A DNA stretch of 64,000 bases, from positions 1,768,337 to 1,832,336 of the forward strand of contig NZ_LZNS01000001.1 of assembly GCF_001984575.1 (NCBI RefSeq), given 5' to 3'. Shown piece by piece: positions 1 to 9,502 of the stretch. How positions within the stretch are numbered: position 1 is the stretch's first letter; the number at the start of each line of letters is the position of its first letter. Source of the stretch: Streptomyces sp. MP131-18. Lineage in GTDB: Bacteria; Actinomycetota; Actinomycetes; Streptomycetales; Streptomycetaceae. Made by a program: the position numbers and the translations under genes. The notes under the pieces are model-generated. The model saw nothing but the letters and a program-made list of their open reading frames with translations. It made no database searches and was not told the DNA's origin.

Positions 1-318
1 GAACTCGGCTGCCGGCAGCTGGGAGAACTCTTTGGTGAACGGCAGCACCAGCACCGCGTCCACGCCCAGCGCCGCCATCAGGTCCGCGCGCCGCGGGTGC
101 GGCGCCAGGAGCGGCGGGTGGCTGCCCGGGCGGGTGACCTCCTTGGGGTGCGGGTCGAAGGTGACCACGACGGCGGGCAGGCCCAGCTCCCTGGCGTGTG
201 CCACCGCGCGGCCGATGATCAGCTGGTGCCCGCGGTGCACCCCGTCGTACGAACCGATGGTGACGACGCTGCGTCCCCAGTCCTCGGGGATGTCCGCCAT
301 GTCACGCCAGCGCTGCAC
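1..318 (-). CDS. ribF: RibF, riboflavin kinase/FAD synthetase (N-terminal part, truncated by window edge)
   Basis: Only the first 106 codons are present; the gene continues beyond base 1. RibF phosphorylates riboflavin to FMN and adenylates FMN to FAD in the cytoplasm. The visible part is the FAD synthetase (nucleotidyltransferase-like) domain: VVTIGSYDGVHRGHQ carries the family GxFDGVHxGH-type motif with Tyr in place of Phe, followed by VVVTFDPHP. The chosen start is GTG at 318, giving VQRWRDMADIPEDWG, the usual N-terminus in streptomycetes. It lies 96 bp downstream of truB on the same strand, the conserved truB-ribF order. Identity is secure from motif and context. Confidence 0.93.
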   Translation of the reverse strand, partial: MQRWRDMADIPEDWGRSVVTIGSYDGVHRGHQLIIGRAVAHARELGLPAVVVTFDPHPKEVTRPGSHPPLLAPHPRRADLMAALGVDAVLVLPFTKEFSQLPAAEF

Positions 319-414
319 CGTTCGCTCCTCGCCGTGTTTTTCTGTGGAACCGTCCGCTGTGGGTCTGCCGGTCCAAGGTACCGGGCGCCGCGGCCCCCCG
401 GCCGGGTGGCCGGG

Positions 415-1308
415 TCAGCCGAAGACCGCGAGGCTCCTCGACCGTTCGCCGGCCGCCTCGATGAGCGCGATGAAGCGGTCCTCGGGGCCGAAGACGGCGA
501 CCGGCCCCGCGGGGAGCGCCGGCGTGGTGATGCGCGCGCCGTTGCCCAGCAGGGCCGCCTGCCTTTCGTCGACGTCCCAGCGCGGGAACGCCGCGGCGGC
601 CGCCTCGCCGAGCGGCAGGACCGTGAGGGTTTCCCGCAGTTCCTCCAGGGGGTGCGCCACGGCCAGCTCGTACGGTCCGACGCGGGTGCGGCGCAGCGCG
701 GTCAGATGGCCGCCGGTGCCGAGGGCCGCGCCCAGGTCGCGGGCGAGCGCGCGGATGTAGGTGCCGGAGGAGCAGACCACGGTGACGTCCACGTCGAGCA
801 CGGGCGTGCCGTCGTCGGCGTGCCGCTCACGCGTCTCGCGCACGGTGAAGGACCGGACGGTGACCGGGCGGGCCGGGATCTCCACGTCCTCCCCCGCGCG
901 CACCCGGTGGTAGGAACGTTTGCCGTCGATCTTGACGGCGCTGACCTTGGCCGGGACCTGCATGATGTCGCCGGTCAGCCGCGCCACTTCGGCGTCCAGG
1001 GCGGTGCGGGGCACATCGCGGGCACCCGACCCGCCGGTGATCTCGCCCTCGGCGTCGTCGGTGACCGTCGTCCGGCCGAGGCGGATCGTGCCCTCGTACT
1101 CCTTTTCGGTGAGGGCGAGGTGTCCGAGCAGCCGGGTCGCCCGCCCGATGCCGACGACGAGCACGCCGGTGGCCATCGGGTCGAGGGTCCCGGCGTGCCC
1201 GACGCGACGGGTGCGGGCGATGCCGCGCAGGACGGCGACGACGTCGTGCGAGGTGAAACCGGCGGGCTTGTCGACCACGACGAGCCCGTCCGCTGCGGTA
1301 CGGCTCAT
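415..1308 (-). CDS. truB: TruB, tRNA pseudouridine-55 synthase
   Basis: 297 aa. It isomerises U55 of the T-loop of elongator tRNAs to pseudouridine. The N-terminus reads GLVVVDKPAGFTSHDVV, the typical TruB opening, and HAGTLDPMATGVLVVGIGRATRL contains the catalytic-Asp motif (GTLDP, Asp near residue 48). A conserved KxY-type segment (AVKIDGKRSYHRVRAGE) follows. The reading frame is open for 63 more codons upstream, but those overlap rbfA; the ATG at 1308 starts right at the conserved domain and sits 7 bp after the rbfA stop codon, so it is preferred. It is part of the nusA-infB-rbfA-truB-ribF translation operon. Confidence 0.95.
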   Translation of the reverse strand: MSRTAADGLVVVDKPAGFTSHDVVAVLRGIARTRRVGHAGTLDPMATGVLVVGIGRATRLLGHLALTEKEYEGTIRLGRTTVTDDAEGEITGGSGARDVPRTALDAEVARLTGDIMQVPAKVSAVKIDGKRSYHRVRAGEDVEIPARPVTVRSFTVRETRERHADDGTPVLDVDVTVVCSSGTYIRALARDLGAALGTGGHLTALRRTRVGPYELAVAHPLEELRETLTVLPLGEAAAAAFPRWDVDERQAALLGNGARITTPALPAGPVAVFGPEDRFIALIEAAGERSRSLAVFG

Positions 1309-1315
1309 CGGCCGG

Positions 1316-1771
1316 TCAGTCCTCGTCCCCGGCCGGGTCGTCGTCCCGGTCGCTCTCCTTGACGTACGGGTCGGCGCCCGCGGCGTATTCGGCGCCCGCC
1401 GATGCCTGCCTGACCTGCTCGTCGCGCTCGCGGACGCGGCTGAACAGGTCGTCCAGATTGCGGGTGGTCTCCGGCAGCGCGTCCGGAACGAACTCAAGGC
1501 TCGGGGTGTGCTTCACGCCCGCGGCGGCGCCGACCGCGGACCGCAGCACGCCCTTGGCGCTGCGCAGCCCGGCGGCGACCTCCTCGCGGTCGGCCTCGTC
1601 GCCGTACACCGTGTAGAAGACGGTGGCCTCCCGCAGGTCGCCGGTGACCCTGGTGTCGGTGATGGTGACCCTCGTGCCCAGTCTGGGGTCCTTGATGTCC
1701 CGGTGCAGCTTCTCGGCGACCACCTCGCGGATGAGGTCGGCCAGCCTCTTGGCCCGCGCCTTGTCGGCCAC
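1316..1771 (-). CDS. rbfA: RbfA, 30S ribosome-binding factor
   Basis: 151 aa. RbfA binds the immature 30S subunit near the 5' end of 16S rRNA and is needed for late maturation and cold adaptation. The protein starts MADKARAKRLADLIREVVAE and contains the KH-like fold region with DPRLGTRVTITDTRVTGDLREATVFYTV and HTPSLEFVPD, both typical. The C-terminus after about residue 120 is acidic and low complexity (ends DDDPAGDED), usual for actinobacterial RbfA. It lies between the ylxP-like gene (47 bp gap) and truB (7 bp gap), consistent with a single transcript. Confidence 0.95.
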   Translation of the reverse strand: MADKARAKRLADLIREVVAEKLHRDIKDPRLGTRVTITDTRVTGDLREATVFYTVYGDEADREEVAAGLRSAKGVLRSAVGAAAGVKHTPSLEFVPDALPETTRNLDDLFSRVRERDEQVRQASAGAEYAAGADPYVKESDRDDDPAGDED

Positions 1772-1818
1772 TGGTCCATCTCCTTGCTCACGTGCTCGCT
1801 CACTGGCGCGCAGCGGTG

Positions 1819-2115
1819 CTATTCGTCGTGATCACCGTGGAGCTGCCGCCGGACGGACAGCAGTTCCACCTCGGGGCGGGCGGCCATCCACCGCTCGCAT
1901 CGGTCGAGAACGTCGGTAAGGTGCGCCACGTCCCCGGAGACCACGGCCAGCCCGATTTCGGCCCGGCGGTACAGGTCCTGATCGCCCACCTCGGCCGCGC
2001 TGACCGCATAGGAACGACGCAGTTCCGCCACGATCGGCCGTACCACGGAGCGCTTCTGCTTGAGCGAGTGAACGTCGCCGAGCAGCAGGTCAAAGGACAT
2101 CGTCCCGGTATACAT
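1819..2115 (-). CDS. YlxP-like DUF503 family protein
   Basis: 98 aa. This is the small DUF503/YlxP family protein found between infB and rbfA in many Gram-positive bacteria; a role in ribosome assembly is suspected but not settled. The core GDVHSLKQKRSVVRPIVAELRR is the family hallmark, followed by an alpha/beta ferredoxin-like segment (AEIGLAVVSGDVAHLTDVLD). The start at 2115 gives MYTGTMSFDLLLGDVHSLKQ; an in-frame ATG five codons later (2100) is an alternative. It lies 75 bp downstream of infB. Confidence 0.88.
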   Translation of the reverse strand: MYTGTMSFDLLLGDVHSLKQKRSVVRPIVAELRRSYAVSAAEVGDQDLYRRAEIGLAVVSGDVAHLTDVLDRCERWMAARPEVELLSVRRQLHGDHDE

Positions 2116-2190
2116 GCTGATGATCGTAACGGGAACGGCCGGGGCCGATCGACGGAGTTTCCTCCGGCCGACCGGCCCCGGCCGGCTGCG

Positions 2191-5100
2191 TCACGCGCGC
2201 GGCTTCTCCCGCATCTCGTACGTCGCGATGACGTCGTCGATCTTGATGTCGTTGAAGTTTCCGAGGTTGATACCGCCCTCGAAGCCTTCCCTGATCTCGG
2301 TGACGTCGTCCTTGAAGCGGCGCAGACCCTCGATGTTGAGGTTCTCCGCGATGACCTTGCCGTCGCGCACCAGGCGGGCCTTGGTGTTCCGCCTGACCTC
2401 GCCCGAACGGATGAGGACACCCGCGATGTTGCCGAGCTTGGACGAGCGGAAGACCTCGCGGATCTCCGCGGTGCCCAGCTCGACCTCCTCGAACTCCGGC
2501 TTCAGCAGGCCCTTCAGAGCCGCCTCGATCTCCTCGATCGCCTGGTAGATGACCGAGTAGTACCGGACGTCCACACCCTCGCGCTCGGCCGCCTGCGTGG
2601 CACGCCCCTCGGCGCGCACGTTGAAGCCGATGACGATGGCGTCGGAGCCGGCCGCCAGGTCGATGTCGGTCTCGGTGACCGCACCGACGCCGCGGTGCAG
2701 CACCCGCAGATCGACACCCTCGCCGACGTCGAGCTGGAGCAGCGAGGACTCCAGGGCCTCGACCGAACCGGATGCGTCGCCCTTGAGGATGAGGTTGAGC
2801 TGCTGGATCTCGCCCGCCTTGAGCACCTTGTCCAGGTCCTCCAGGGAGACCCTGCGGGTGCGCTTGGCGAACGCCGCGTTCCGCTCGCGGGCGGCGCGCT
2901 TCTCGGCGATCTGCCGCGCGGTGCGGTCCTCGCCGACCACCAGGAAGTTGTCCCCGGCGCCCGGCACGTTGGTCAGACCCTGCACCAGAACCGGCGTCGA
3001 TGGGCCCGCCTCGCCGAGGTTCCGCCCGGTGTCGTCGAGCATCGCCCGCACGCGGCCGTGGGCGTCGCCCACCACCATCGTGTCGCCGACCCGCAGCGTG
3101 CCGCGCTGGACCAGCACGGTGGCCACGGCGCCGCGCCCGCGGTCGAGGTGGGCCTCGATCGCGATGCCCTGCGCGTCCTGGCTCGGGTTGGCCCGCAGGT
3201 CGAGCGCCGCGTCGGCGGTCAGGACGACCGCCTCGAGCAGGCCCTCGATGTTGGTGCCCTGCCGGGCGGAGATGTCGACGAACATCGTGTCGCCGCCGTA
3301 CTCCTCCGCCACCAGGCCGAACTCGGTGAGCTGACCGCGCACCTTCGCCGGGTCGGCACCCTCGACGTCGATCTTGTTGACCGCGACGACGATCGGCACC
3401 TCGGCCGCCTTGGCGTGGTTCAGCGCCTCGATCGTCTGCGGCATCACGCCGTCGTTGGCCGCGACCACCAGGATCGCGATGTCCGTCGACTTGGCACCGC
3501 GGGCCCGCATGGCGGTGAACGCCTCGTGGCCCGGGGTGTCGATGAACGTGATCGCGCGGTCCTCACCGTTGACATCGATCGACACCTGGTAGGCGCCGAT
3601 GTGCTGGGTGATACCGCCGGCCTCGCCCTCGATGACGTTTGTCTTGCGGATCGCGTCCAGCAGGCGGGTCTTGCCGTGGTCGACGTGACCCATGACGGTG
3701 ACCACCGGCGGCCGGGAGACCAGGGCCTCCTCGCCGCCCTCGTCCTCGCCGAACTCGATGTCGAAGGACTCGAGAAGCTCGCGGTCCTCCTCCTCCGGGC
3801 TGACGATCTGGACGGTGTAGTTCATCTCGTCGCCGAGCAGGTTGAGCGTCTCGTCGGAGACCGACTGGGTCGCGGTGACCATCTCGCCCAGGTTGAACAT
3901 CACCTGGACCAGGGACGCCGGGTTGGCGTTGATCTTCTCCGCGAAGTCGGTGAGCGAGGCGCCGCGGGAGAGCCGGATGGTCTCGCCCTTGCCGCGCGGC
4001 AGCATCACACCGCCGATGGACGGGGCCTGCATGGCCTCGTACTCCTGGCGACGCTGCCGCTTCGACTTACGGCCACGCCGCGCCGGACCGCCGGGACGGC
4101 CGAAGGCGCCCTGCGTGCCGCCACGGCCGCCGGGACCACCGGGACGGCCACCGCCGCCGGGGCCGCCGCCGAAGCCGGGGCGCCCGCCGAAACCGCCGCC
4201 ACCGGGCCGCGTGCCCGTGCCGGGGCGCCCGCCGCCGAAGCCGCCGCCACCACCGCCACCACCGGGACGCGGGCCGCCACGGCCGCTGAAGCCGCCGCCA
4301 CCACCGCCGCCGCCGGGACGGCTGCCGGGGCCGCCACCGGGCCGGCCGCCGGGGCCACCGCCGCCGGGGCCGCCACCGGGTCGACCGCCGGCCGAGGGCC
4401 GCTGCGGCATCATGCCCGGGTTCGGCCGGTTGCCACCGGGGCCGGGACGGGGGCCGGCGGGGCCACCCTGCGGACGCGGCATGTTGCCCGGGGTGGCGCG
4501 ACCGCCACCGGGAGCCTGGGGCCGCGGCCCCGGACGGTCACCGCCGCCGGGACGCGGGCCAGGACGGTCCTGGCCGCCGGAACGCGGACCCGGGCCCGGC
4601 CGCGGCGCCTGCTGGGGCCTGGCCATGCCGGTGGAACCGCTGGTCGTGAACGGGTTGTTGCCGGGACGCGGACCCGCGGGCCTGCCGCCCGGCTTCGGGC
4701 CGCCCGGCTTGGAGCCCTGCCGGTCGCCGCCGCCCGGCCGCGGCGCATTGCCGCCGCCGCCCGGACGAGGCGAGGCGGGGCGGGCACCCGGCTTGGGACC
4801 CTGCCGGTCGCCGCCGCCGCCCGGCCGCGGCGCATTGCCGGGGCGGGGCGGGGCCGCCTCGCCGCCTGTCGCCGGCGGCGCGGTGAACTCGGGCGCCGCC
4901 GGGCCGGGCTTGGCCGCCGCCGGCTTGGGTCCTGGGCGCGGGGCGTTGCCCGGCTTCGGCGCCGTCGGCGCCGTCGGCGCCGTTGGTGCGGCCGGCGCTG
5001 CCGGCGCGGCCGGTGCCGTCGGTGCGCCCGGCTTGGGGCCGGGGCGCGGGGTCATGCCGCCAGGCTTCGGGGCACCCGGCTTCGGCGCGGGGCCACCCGG

Positions 5101-5289
5101 CCTGGGGGACCTGCGCCCGCCGTTGCCGTTGCCCGCGCTGAAGGCATCTGTCAGTTTTCGGACTACTGGCGCCTCGATCGTCGAGGACGCCGAACGGACG
5201 AATTCACCAAGCTCTTGGAGCTTGGCCATGACGACCTTGCTCTCGACTCCAAGCTCCTTGGCGAGCTCGTATACCCGGACCTTAGCCAC
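2191..5289 (-). CDS. infB: InfB, translation initiation factor IF-2
   Basis: 1032 aa, the long actinobacterial form. IF-2 is the GTPase that places initiator fMet-tRNA on the 30S subunit and promotes subunit joining. The N-terminus ([18 protein letters not shown]) is an IF2_N helical module. Residues about 55-405 are almost only Pro, Gly, Arg, Ala and Lys with tandem PRPGG/GGGG runs, a disordered basic linker. A second IF2_N-like module follows (about 440-500). The G domain has G1 GHVDHGKT (534-541), G3 DTPGHE and G4 NKID, then domain II and the fMet-tRNA-binding C-terminus. Start is GTG at 5289 with AAAGGAG four bases upstream. It lies in the nusA-ylxR-infB operon. Confidence 0.98.
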   Translation of the reverse strand: MAKVRVYELAKELGVESKVVMAKLQELGEFVRSASSTIEAPVVRKLTDAFSAGNGNGGRRSPRPGGPAPKPGAPKPGGMTPRPGPKPGAPTAPAAPAAPAAPTAPTAPTAPKPGNAPRPGPKPAAAKPGPAAPEFTAPPATGGEAAPPRPGNAPRPGGGGDRQGPKPGARPASPRPGGGGNAPRPGGGDRQGSKPGGPKPGGRPAGPRPGNNPFTTSGSTGMARPQQAPRPGPGPRSGGQDRPGPRPGGGDRPGPRPQAPGGGRATPGNMPRPQGGPAGPRPGPGGNRPNPGMMPQRPSAGGRPGGGPGGGGPGGRPGGGPGSRPGGGGGGGGFSGRGGPRPGGGGGGGGFGGGRPGTGTRPGGGGFGGRPGFGGGPGGGGRPGGPGGRGGTQGAFGRPGGPARRGRKSKRQRRQEYEAMQAPSIGGVMLPRGKGETIRLSRGASLTDFAEKINANPASLVQVMFNLGEMVTATQSVSDETLNLLGDEMNYTVQIVSPEEEDRELLESFDIEFGEDEGGEEALVSRPPVVTVMGHVDHGKTRLLDAIRKTNVIEGEAGGITQHIGAYQVSIDVNGEDRAITFIDTPGHEAFTAMRARGAKSTDIAILVVAANDGVMPQTIEALNHAKAAEVPIVVAVNKIDVEGADPAKVRGQLTEFGLVAEEYGGDTMFVDISARQGTNIEGLLEAVVLTADAALDLRANPSQDAQGIAIEAHLDRGRGAVATVLVQRGTLRVGDTMVVGDAHGRVRAMLDDTGRNLGEAGPSTPVLVQGLTNVPGAGDNFLVVGEDRTARQIAEKRAARERNAAFAKRTRRVSLEDLDKVLKAGEIQQLNLILKGDASGSVEALESSLLQLDVGEGVDLRVLHRGVGAVTETDIDLAAGSDAIVIGFNVRAEGRATQAAEREGVDVRYYSVIYQAIEEIEAALKGLLKPEFEEVELGTAEIREVFRSSKLGNIAGVLIRSGEVRRNTKARLVRDGKVIAENLNIEGLRRFKDDVTEIREGFEGGINLGNFNDIKIDDVIATYEMREKPRA

Positions 5290-5454
5290 TTCGCTCCTTT
5301 AACGGTCCGGGGTCGGTCGTCCGCCGGACCTTTGCTACTTCACGGGCGTACTCATCGCGTACTCATCGAGTGCTCATCGCAATCTCGACCTACTTCCGAC
5401 TCGCGAGGTACCTCATCGTGCGGACGCTCCGCACACTGCTTTCCTGACTCTTTC

Positions 5455-5733
5455 CTACGGTGCCGTCTGGCCGACCACCCGCCGCAGCTCTCCGACATCG
5501 AGCGGCCCCTGGACCCGCAGGGCCCTGGGAAACGCGCGACGGCGGACCGCCAGCTCGAGACAGACCGTCGTGGGATGCACATAGGCACCCCGACCGGGCA
5601 GCGTACCGCGAAGATCGGGGACACAGCGACCCTCGATCACCACCACACGCAGCAGACCGTCTCTGGCCGAGCGCTGCCGGCAACCCACGCATGTGCGCTC
5701 CGGGCAGCAGGAAGCGCGCGTCCGGCCAGACAC
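5455..5733 (-). CDS. YlxR family (DUF448) RNA-binding protein
   Basis: 92 aa. YlxR proteins are small putative RNA-binding proteins encoded between nusA and infB in Gram-positives. The sequence has the family signature ERTCVGCRQRSARDGLLRVV followed by GRGAYVHPTTVCLELAVRRRAF. The start used is GTG at 5733, which has GGGAGG about 11 bases upstream. It lies between nusA (stop 105 bp upstream) and infB (165 bp downstream), as expected for this operon. Confidence 0.9.
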   Translation of the reverse strand: MSGRTRASCCPERTCVGCRQRSARDGLLRVVVIEGRCVPDLRGTLPGRGAYVHPTTVCLELAVRRRAFPRALRVQGPLDVGELRRVVGQTAP

Positions 5734-5759
5734 TGAAGATTCTACCTCCCCGTGCGCCC

Positions 5760-5778
5760 GGCCCCGCCGGGCGGGGCC
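5760..5778 (-). terminator. GC-rich hairpin between nusA and ylxR
   Basis: GGCCCCGCC and GGCGGGGCC form a perfect 9-bp inverted repeat separated by one base (in practice about a 7-bp stem with a 5-base loop). There is no T run, so it may be an attenuating or processing hairpin inside the nusA-infB operon rather than a full terminator. Function is inferred only from the repeat. Confidence 0.4.
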
Positions 5779-5838
5779 ACGCAGACAATCAGGTGAACGT
5801 CACGGCGGCCACCGGCATTCCCGGCGGCGCCGCCCGGC

Positions 5839-6843
5839 TCACTCCGCCACCTGCTCGCTTTGCTCGGTGTCCGGGCGGATGTCGATGCGCCAGCCGGTCA
5901 GCCGGGCGGCGAGCCGCGCGTTCTGGCCTTCCTTGCCGATCGCGAGCGACAGCTGGTAGTCGGGCACCGTCACCCGTGCCGACCGCGCCACCTGGTCCAC
6001 CACGTCGACCCGGGTGACCCGGGCGGGGGACAGCGCATTGGCCACCAGCTCGGCCGGATCGTCCGACCAGTCCACGATGTCGATCTTCTCGCCGTGCAGC
6101 TCCGCCATCACGCTGCGCACCCGGCCGCCCATCGGGCCGATGCAGGCACCCTTCGCGTTCAGCCCGGAACGCAGCGAGCGCACGGCGATCTTGGTGCGGT
6201 GCCCGGCCTCCCTCGCGATGGCCGCGATTTCCACCGAGCCGTCCGCGATTTCCGGGACCTCAAGCTCGAACAGCTTCTTCACAAGATTGGGATGGGTGCG
6301 CGACAGCGTCACCGAAGGACCGCGAGCCCCCTTCACCACGCGCACCACGTAGGAGCGCAGCCGGGCGCCGTGCGGATAGTCCTCCCCCGGCACCTGCTCC
6401 TGCGGCGGCAGGATGGCTTCCAGCTTGCCGATGTCGACCAGCACGCTCTTGGGGTCCCGGCCCTGCTGCACGATGCCGGCCACCACGTCGCCCTCGCGCC
6501 CGGCGTACTCGCCGAACGTCACGTCCTCCTCGGCGTCCCGCAGCCGCTGGAGGATGACCTGCTTCGCGGTGGTGGCGGCGATCCGCCCGAAGCCCTGCGG
6601 GGTGTCGTCGAACTCCCGCGGCTCCGCGTCCTCTTCCGCGTCGGACAGGTCGGCGGCATCCTCCCTGGCCCACACGGTCACGTGCCCCGACTTGCGGTCG
6701 AGCACCACCCGGGCCTGCCGCCTGCTGCCCTCGGTGCGGTGGTACGCGATCAGGAGTGCCGACTCGATGGCCTCCACGAGCACGTCGAAGGAGATCTCCT
6801 TCTCCCGCACGAGCCCCTGCAGGGCCTTCATGTCGATGTCCAC
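5839..6843 (-). CDS. nusA: NusA, transcription elongation/termination factor
   Basis: 334 aa. NusA binds RNA polymerase and nascent RNA, modulating pausing, termination and antitermination. The order is as expected: N-terminal RNAP-binding domain ([18 protein letters not shown] to about residue 125), S1 domain ([22 protein letters not shown]), then two KH domains ([25 protein letters not shown] and [25 protein letters not shown]). The acidic C-terminal repeats of E. coli NusA are absent, normal for actinobacteria. It begins 2 bp after the rimP stop codon, so the two are cotranscribed and probably translationally coupled. Confidence 0.97.
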   Translation of the reverse strand: MDIDMKALQGLVREKEISFDVLVEAIESALLIAYHRTEGSRRQARVVLDRKSGHVTVWAREDAADLSDAEEDAEPREFDDTPQGFGRIAATTAKQVILQRLRDAEEDVTFGEYAGREGDVVAGIVQQGRDPKSVLVDIGKLEAILPPQEQVPGEDYPHGARLRSYVVRVVKGARGPSVTLSRTHPNLVKKLFELEVPEIADGSVEIAAIAREAGHRTKIAVRSLRSGLNAKGACIGPMGGRVRSVMAELHGEKIDIVDWSDDPAELVANALSPARVTRVDVVDQVARSARVTVPDYQLSLAIGKEGQNARLAARLTGWRIDIRPDTEQSEQVAE

Positions 6844-6845
6844 GG

Positions 6846-7352
6846 CTACGCCTCCTTCTGGCTCTGGTCACCAGCCGGCCTACGGCTGAACTCGAGCTCC
6901 ACCCGGGCCCCGGCGATGTCGGTGAACTCCACCCGGCGTGCCTGGGCCTTGCGGCCCTTCTCCCCCGGCACTTCGAGATCAAGCCCCGCCTCGTCCACCG
7001 CCGTGATCCTCGCGGTCACGTCGCCGCCCTGGTGCAGCCGCAGCCGCACCAGGCGGCCGACGGCGCGGCGGTAGTGCCGCGGCTCGGTGAGGGGCCGCTC
7101 GGCGCCCGGCGAAGTCACTTCGAGAACGTAGGGGGCGCCGCCCATGACGTCGCTGCCATCCAGCTCGGCGGAGACCTCGCGGCTCAGCTCGGCGCAGGCG
7201 TCGAGGCCGACGCCGCCATCCCTGTCCACCACGACCTGGAGCACCCGCCGCCGCCCCGCGGGGGTCACGCGCACGTCTTCCAGGTCCATCCCGCGGGCAT
7301 CCGCCAGCGGCTCCAGGAGCTCCCGCAGCCTGTCGATCTGGGTCGTGCTCAT
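6846..7352 (-). CDS. rimP: RimP, ribosome maturation factor
   Basis: 168 aa. RimP assists 30S subunit assembly. The protein starts [51 protein letters not shown] and contains [26 protein letters not shown], the diagnostic RimP motif (xVSSPGxxRPL type). The open frame extends far upstream, but the ATG at 7352 begins exactly at the conserved N-terminus. It is the first gene of the nusA-infB operon; the 270-bp region upstream separates it from a divergent lipoprotein gene and must carry both promoters. Confidence 0.94.
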   Translation of the reverse strand: MSTTQIDRLRELLEPLADARGMDLEDVRVTPAGRRRVLQVVVDRDGGVGLDACAELSREVSAELDGSDVMGGAPYVLEVTSPGAERPLTEPRHYRRAVGRLVRLRLHQGGDVTARITAVDEAGLDLEVPGEKGRKAQARRVEFTDIAGARVELEFSRRPAGDQSQKEA

Positions 7353-7622
7353 CCGGGTGACTCCTCGGCCGCGTGTGCTGTTGTGGGATGGCGCGTCTCG
7401 GGCGCTCTCGCCCAACAGCCTATCGCCTGAGGAACGGTACGCCGACCGGCGGGACGGGCCGCCCTGGCACGCCGCGGAGGAGGGGCGGCGCCGGAATAGG
7501 CGCAGCGCACCGGTACGCTCACGGGGCGGTGATCTCTCCGGCCCCGCCCCGCCGCATCCCGGCGCGGCCGACGCGGTGAGCCGCCGCCTGCCCAACGGTC
7601 CATTCCAAGAGTCGGGGAAGCC

Positions 7623-8126
7623 ATGTCCGCTGGCATGTCCTCTGGCGTCTCCACCGGCGTGCCCCGGCGCGCCCTGCTGGTGAGCTGCCTCCTGGCCGGT
7701 GCCCTCACCGGGTGCACCTCCTCGGGCGGCGCCGGGGCCGGCGGCCGGGCCGCCGCCGCCGGCGCGGCCGGCCTGCGCCGCCGGGCCGCGCGCGCCAGTA
7801 CGGGCCTGCTGGCCCGGTACGACGCCACCGCCGCCGCCCATCCCGCGCTCGCCGGGCCCCTCACGCCCTTCCGCGACATCGTCGCCGCGCACCTGTCGGC
7901 GCTCACCGAGGCGGACGCCGGCGGCGCGGGTCCCGAGGGCGCGGCCCCCGAGGTGCCGGGCGAGGCGTCCCGCGCGGTCTCGGAGCTGGCCACCGCGGAG
8001 CGGCAGGCGGCCGACGAGCGCATGGGCGCGCTGGCCGAAGCACCACCGGAACTGGCCCGGCTGCTGGCCGCCCTGGCCGCCGCGGGGGCCGTTTCGGCCC
8101 ATCTGCTGAACGAGGTCCGCGCATGA
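7623..8126 (+). CDS. Putative lipoprotein, first gene of a three-gene operon
   Basis: 167 aa. The N-terminus has a basic stretch (PRRALLVS), a hydrophobic core and a lipobox LTGC with Cys31, so it is predicted to be a lipid-anchored extracytoplasmic protein. The rest is Ala-rich and helical (AAAHPALAGPLTPFRDIVAAHL and ELATAERQAADERMGALAEAPPELARLLAALAAAGAVSAHLL), with no catalytic motif. In streptomycetes a similar gene accompanies a ferritin-like DUF4439 gene next to rimP; the helices suggest a related or partner fold. Its stop overlaps the next start (ATGA), indicating translational coupling. Function unknown. Confidence 0.8.
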   Translation: MSAGMSSGVSTGVPRRALLVSCLLAGALTGCTSSGGAGAGGRAAAAGAAGLRRRAARASTGLLARYDATAAAHPALAGPLTPFRDIVAAHLSALTEADAGGAGPEGAAPEVPGEASRAVSELATAERQAADERMGALAEAPPELARLLAALAAAGAVSAHLLNEVRA

Positions 8127-8563
8127 GCGAGAACACCGGGGAGCTGGACGCCACACAGGCGGCGCTGGCCGCGGAGCACGCCGCCGTTTACGGCTACGGC
8201 GTGGTCGGCGGCCGGATCGGCGAGGACCGTGGTACGGAGGCGCGCGAGGCGCACGCGGCCCACCGTTCGCGCCGCGACCAGCTGTACCGCGCCGTCCGCG
8301 ACCTGGGGGGCGCCCCGGTGGCCGCCGCCGCGGGCTACGCGCTCCCGTTCGAGGTGACCGACAGCACCGGCGCCGTCGAACTGGCCGTGGAGCTGGAGAC
8401 GCGGCTGGCCGGCGCCTATGCGGACCTCGTGCTCGCGACCACGGGCGAGGCGAGGAAGGCCGCCGCGGCGGCGCTGCGCGAGGCGGCCGTCCGGGCCGCC
8501 CGCTGGCGGGGCCACGGGGAGCCGTTCCCCGGGCTCGCCGAGTACGCGGACGGGGGGCGGTGA
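8123..8563 (+). CDS. Ferritin-like DUF4439 domain protein
   Basis: 146 aa. The pattern LDATQAALAAEHAAVYGYGVVGGRIG followed by AHRSRRDQLYRAVRDLGG, then a long Ala-rich helical half, matches the DUF4439 family (ferritin-like four-helix fold). The EHAAVYGYG motif carries the conserved Glu/His expected near a possible metal site. No enzymatic activity is established for the family. It overlaps the lipoprotein gene by 4 bp and the following kinase gene by 4 bp (GTGA), so all three should be co-expressed. Confidence 0.82.
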   Translation: MSENTGELDATQAALAAEHAAVYGYGVVGGRIGEDRGTEAREAHAAHRSRRDQLYRAVRDLGGAPVAAAAGYALPFEVTDSTGAVELAVELETRLAGAYADLVLATTGEARKAAAAALREAAVRAARWRGHGEPFPGLAEYADGGR

Positions 8564-9471
8564 GCGCGGTGGCGGCGATTGTCTCCCCGACTCCCCCGCA
8601 GCGCCTCGCGCTGGCGCGGGAGGCCGACGCGGCCGACTGGCTGGCCGGTTTGCCCGCGCTCGTCGACACGATGCTCGCCCGCTGGGAGTTGACGGCGGAG
8701 CGGGTCGCCGAGCCGGGCGGCAGGACGAGTATGACGGTGCTGGTGCGGTGCGCCGACGGCGAGCGGGCGGCGCTGAAGCTGTGCGCGCCCGGAACGTCCG
8801 CGGTCCTGGAGGAGGCGGCGCTGCGCCGCTGGGACGGGCTCGGCGCGGTTCGGGTGCTGCGGTCGCTGCCGGAGGCGGGGGCGCTGCTTCTGGAACGGTT
8901 GCACGGCGAGACGTCGCTGCGGTCGCTGCCCGAGGCGAAGGCGATGCTGGAGGCCGTGTCCGCGGTGCGGCGCCTGTGGGTGGACCCGGGCCCTGGGGAC
9001 GTGTTCCCCTCGGTGGCCGAGCGGACCGGGCACGCGGTGCCCGCGCTACGGGCGGCCGTCGCCGGGGAGGCCGGGCCGCTGGCGGAAGAGGCGCTGCGGC
9101 TGCGGGCGGAGCTGGTGGCCGATGCGCGCGAACGCCTGCTGCTGCACGGCGACTTCCGGCAGGGCGCCGTGCTGGCGTCGGACGCCGGGCGTTCGCCGTG
9201 GCTGGCGGTCGGCCCCGAGCCCGTGACCGGCGAACGGGCCTACGACCTGGCCCGGCTGGTCCGCGACCGGCTGCACGATCTGGTGGCCTCGCCCGGCGCG
9301 GCCGCCGTGACGCGGCGCCGGGTGAAGCGGCTGGCCGATTCGGTCGAGGTGGACCCGGAGCGGCTGCGCGGCTGGACGCTGTTCCGCGCCGTCGAGTCGG
9401 GGGTGCGGAATCTGGCGGCGGGCCGGCGCACCGAGGGCGAGCTGCTGCTCGAATGCGCCGGCTGGCTGTAG
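8560..9471 (+). CDS. Aminoglycoside/hydroxyurea phosphotransferase-like protein
   Basis: 303 aa. It resembles the APH(6)/streptomycin 6-kinase group: MTVLVRCADGERAALKLCAP (nucleotide-binding Lys), ALLLERLHGETSLRSLP (hinge region) and LLHGDFRQGAVLAS (catalytic loop), then ERAYDLARLVRDRL. The catalytic loop normally reads HGDxHxxN; here His and Asn are replaced (HGDFRQGAV) and the usual DP(K/E) metal motif is only VGPEP. Kinase activity is therefore doubtful, and a resistance role should not be assumed. GTG start overlaps the upstream stop codon. It is convergent with proS. Confidence 0.72.
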   Translation: MSAVAAIVSPTPPQRLALAREADAADWLAGLPALVDTMLARWELTAERVAEPGGRTSMTVLVRCADGERAALKLCAPGTSAVLEEAALRRWDGLGAVRVLRSLPEAGALLLERLHGETSLRSLPEAKAMLEAVSAVRRLWVDPGPGDVFPSVAERTGHAVPALRAAVAGEAGPLAEEALRLRAELVADARERLLLHGDFRQGAVLASDAGRSPWLAVGPEPVTGERAYDLARLVRDRLHDLVASPGAAAVTRRRVKRLADSVEVDPERLRGWTLFRAVESGVRNLAAGRRTEGELLLECAGWL

Positions 9472-9502
9472 CCCCCTGCGGGCAGGCCCCGCGACGGGCG
9501 GG

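Noticed and set aside
415..1497. Longer TruB of 360 aa
   Set aside because: The 63 extra N-terminal residues overlap rbfA and are Arg/Thr-rich shadow sequence; TruB homology starts at the ATG at 1308.
1792..5736. 1314-codon open frame on the plus strand
   Set aside because: It is the antisense shadow of infB, ylxR and the ylxP-like gene; its composition is Arg/Ala/Gly/Thr repeats produced by the opposite GC-biased strand, and it has no domain.
8560..9471. Calling the APH-like gene an antibiotic resistance gene
   Set aside because: Catalytic-loop residues are not conserved and the gene sits in a conserved housekeeping operon.
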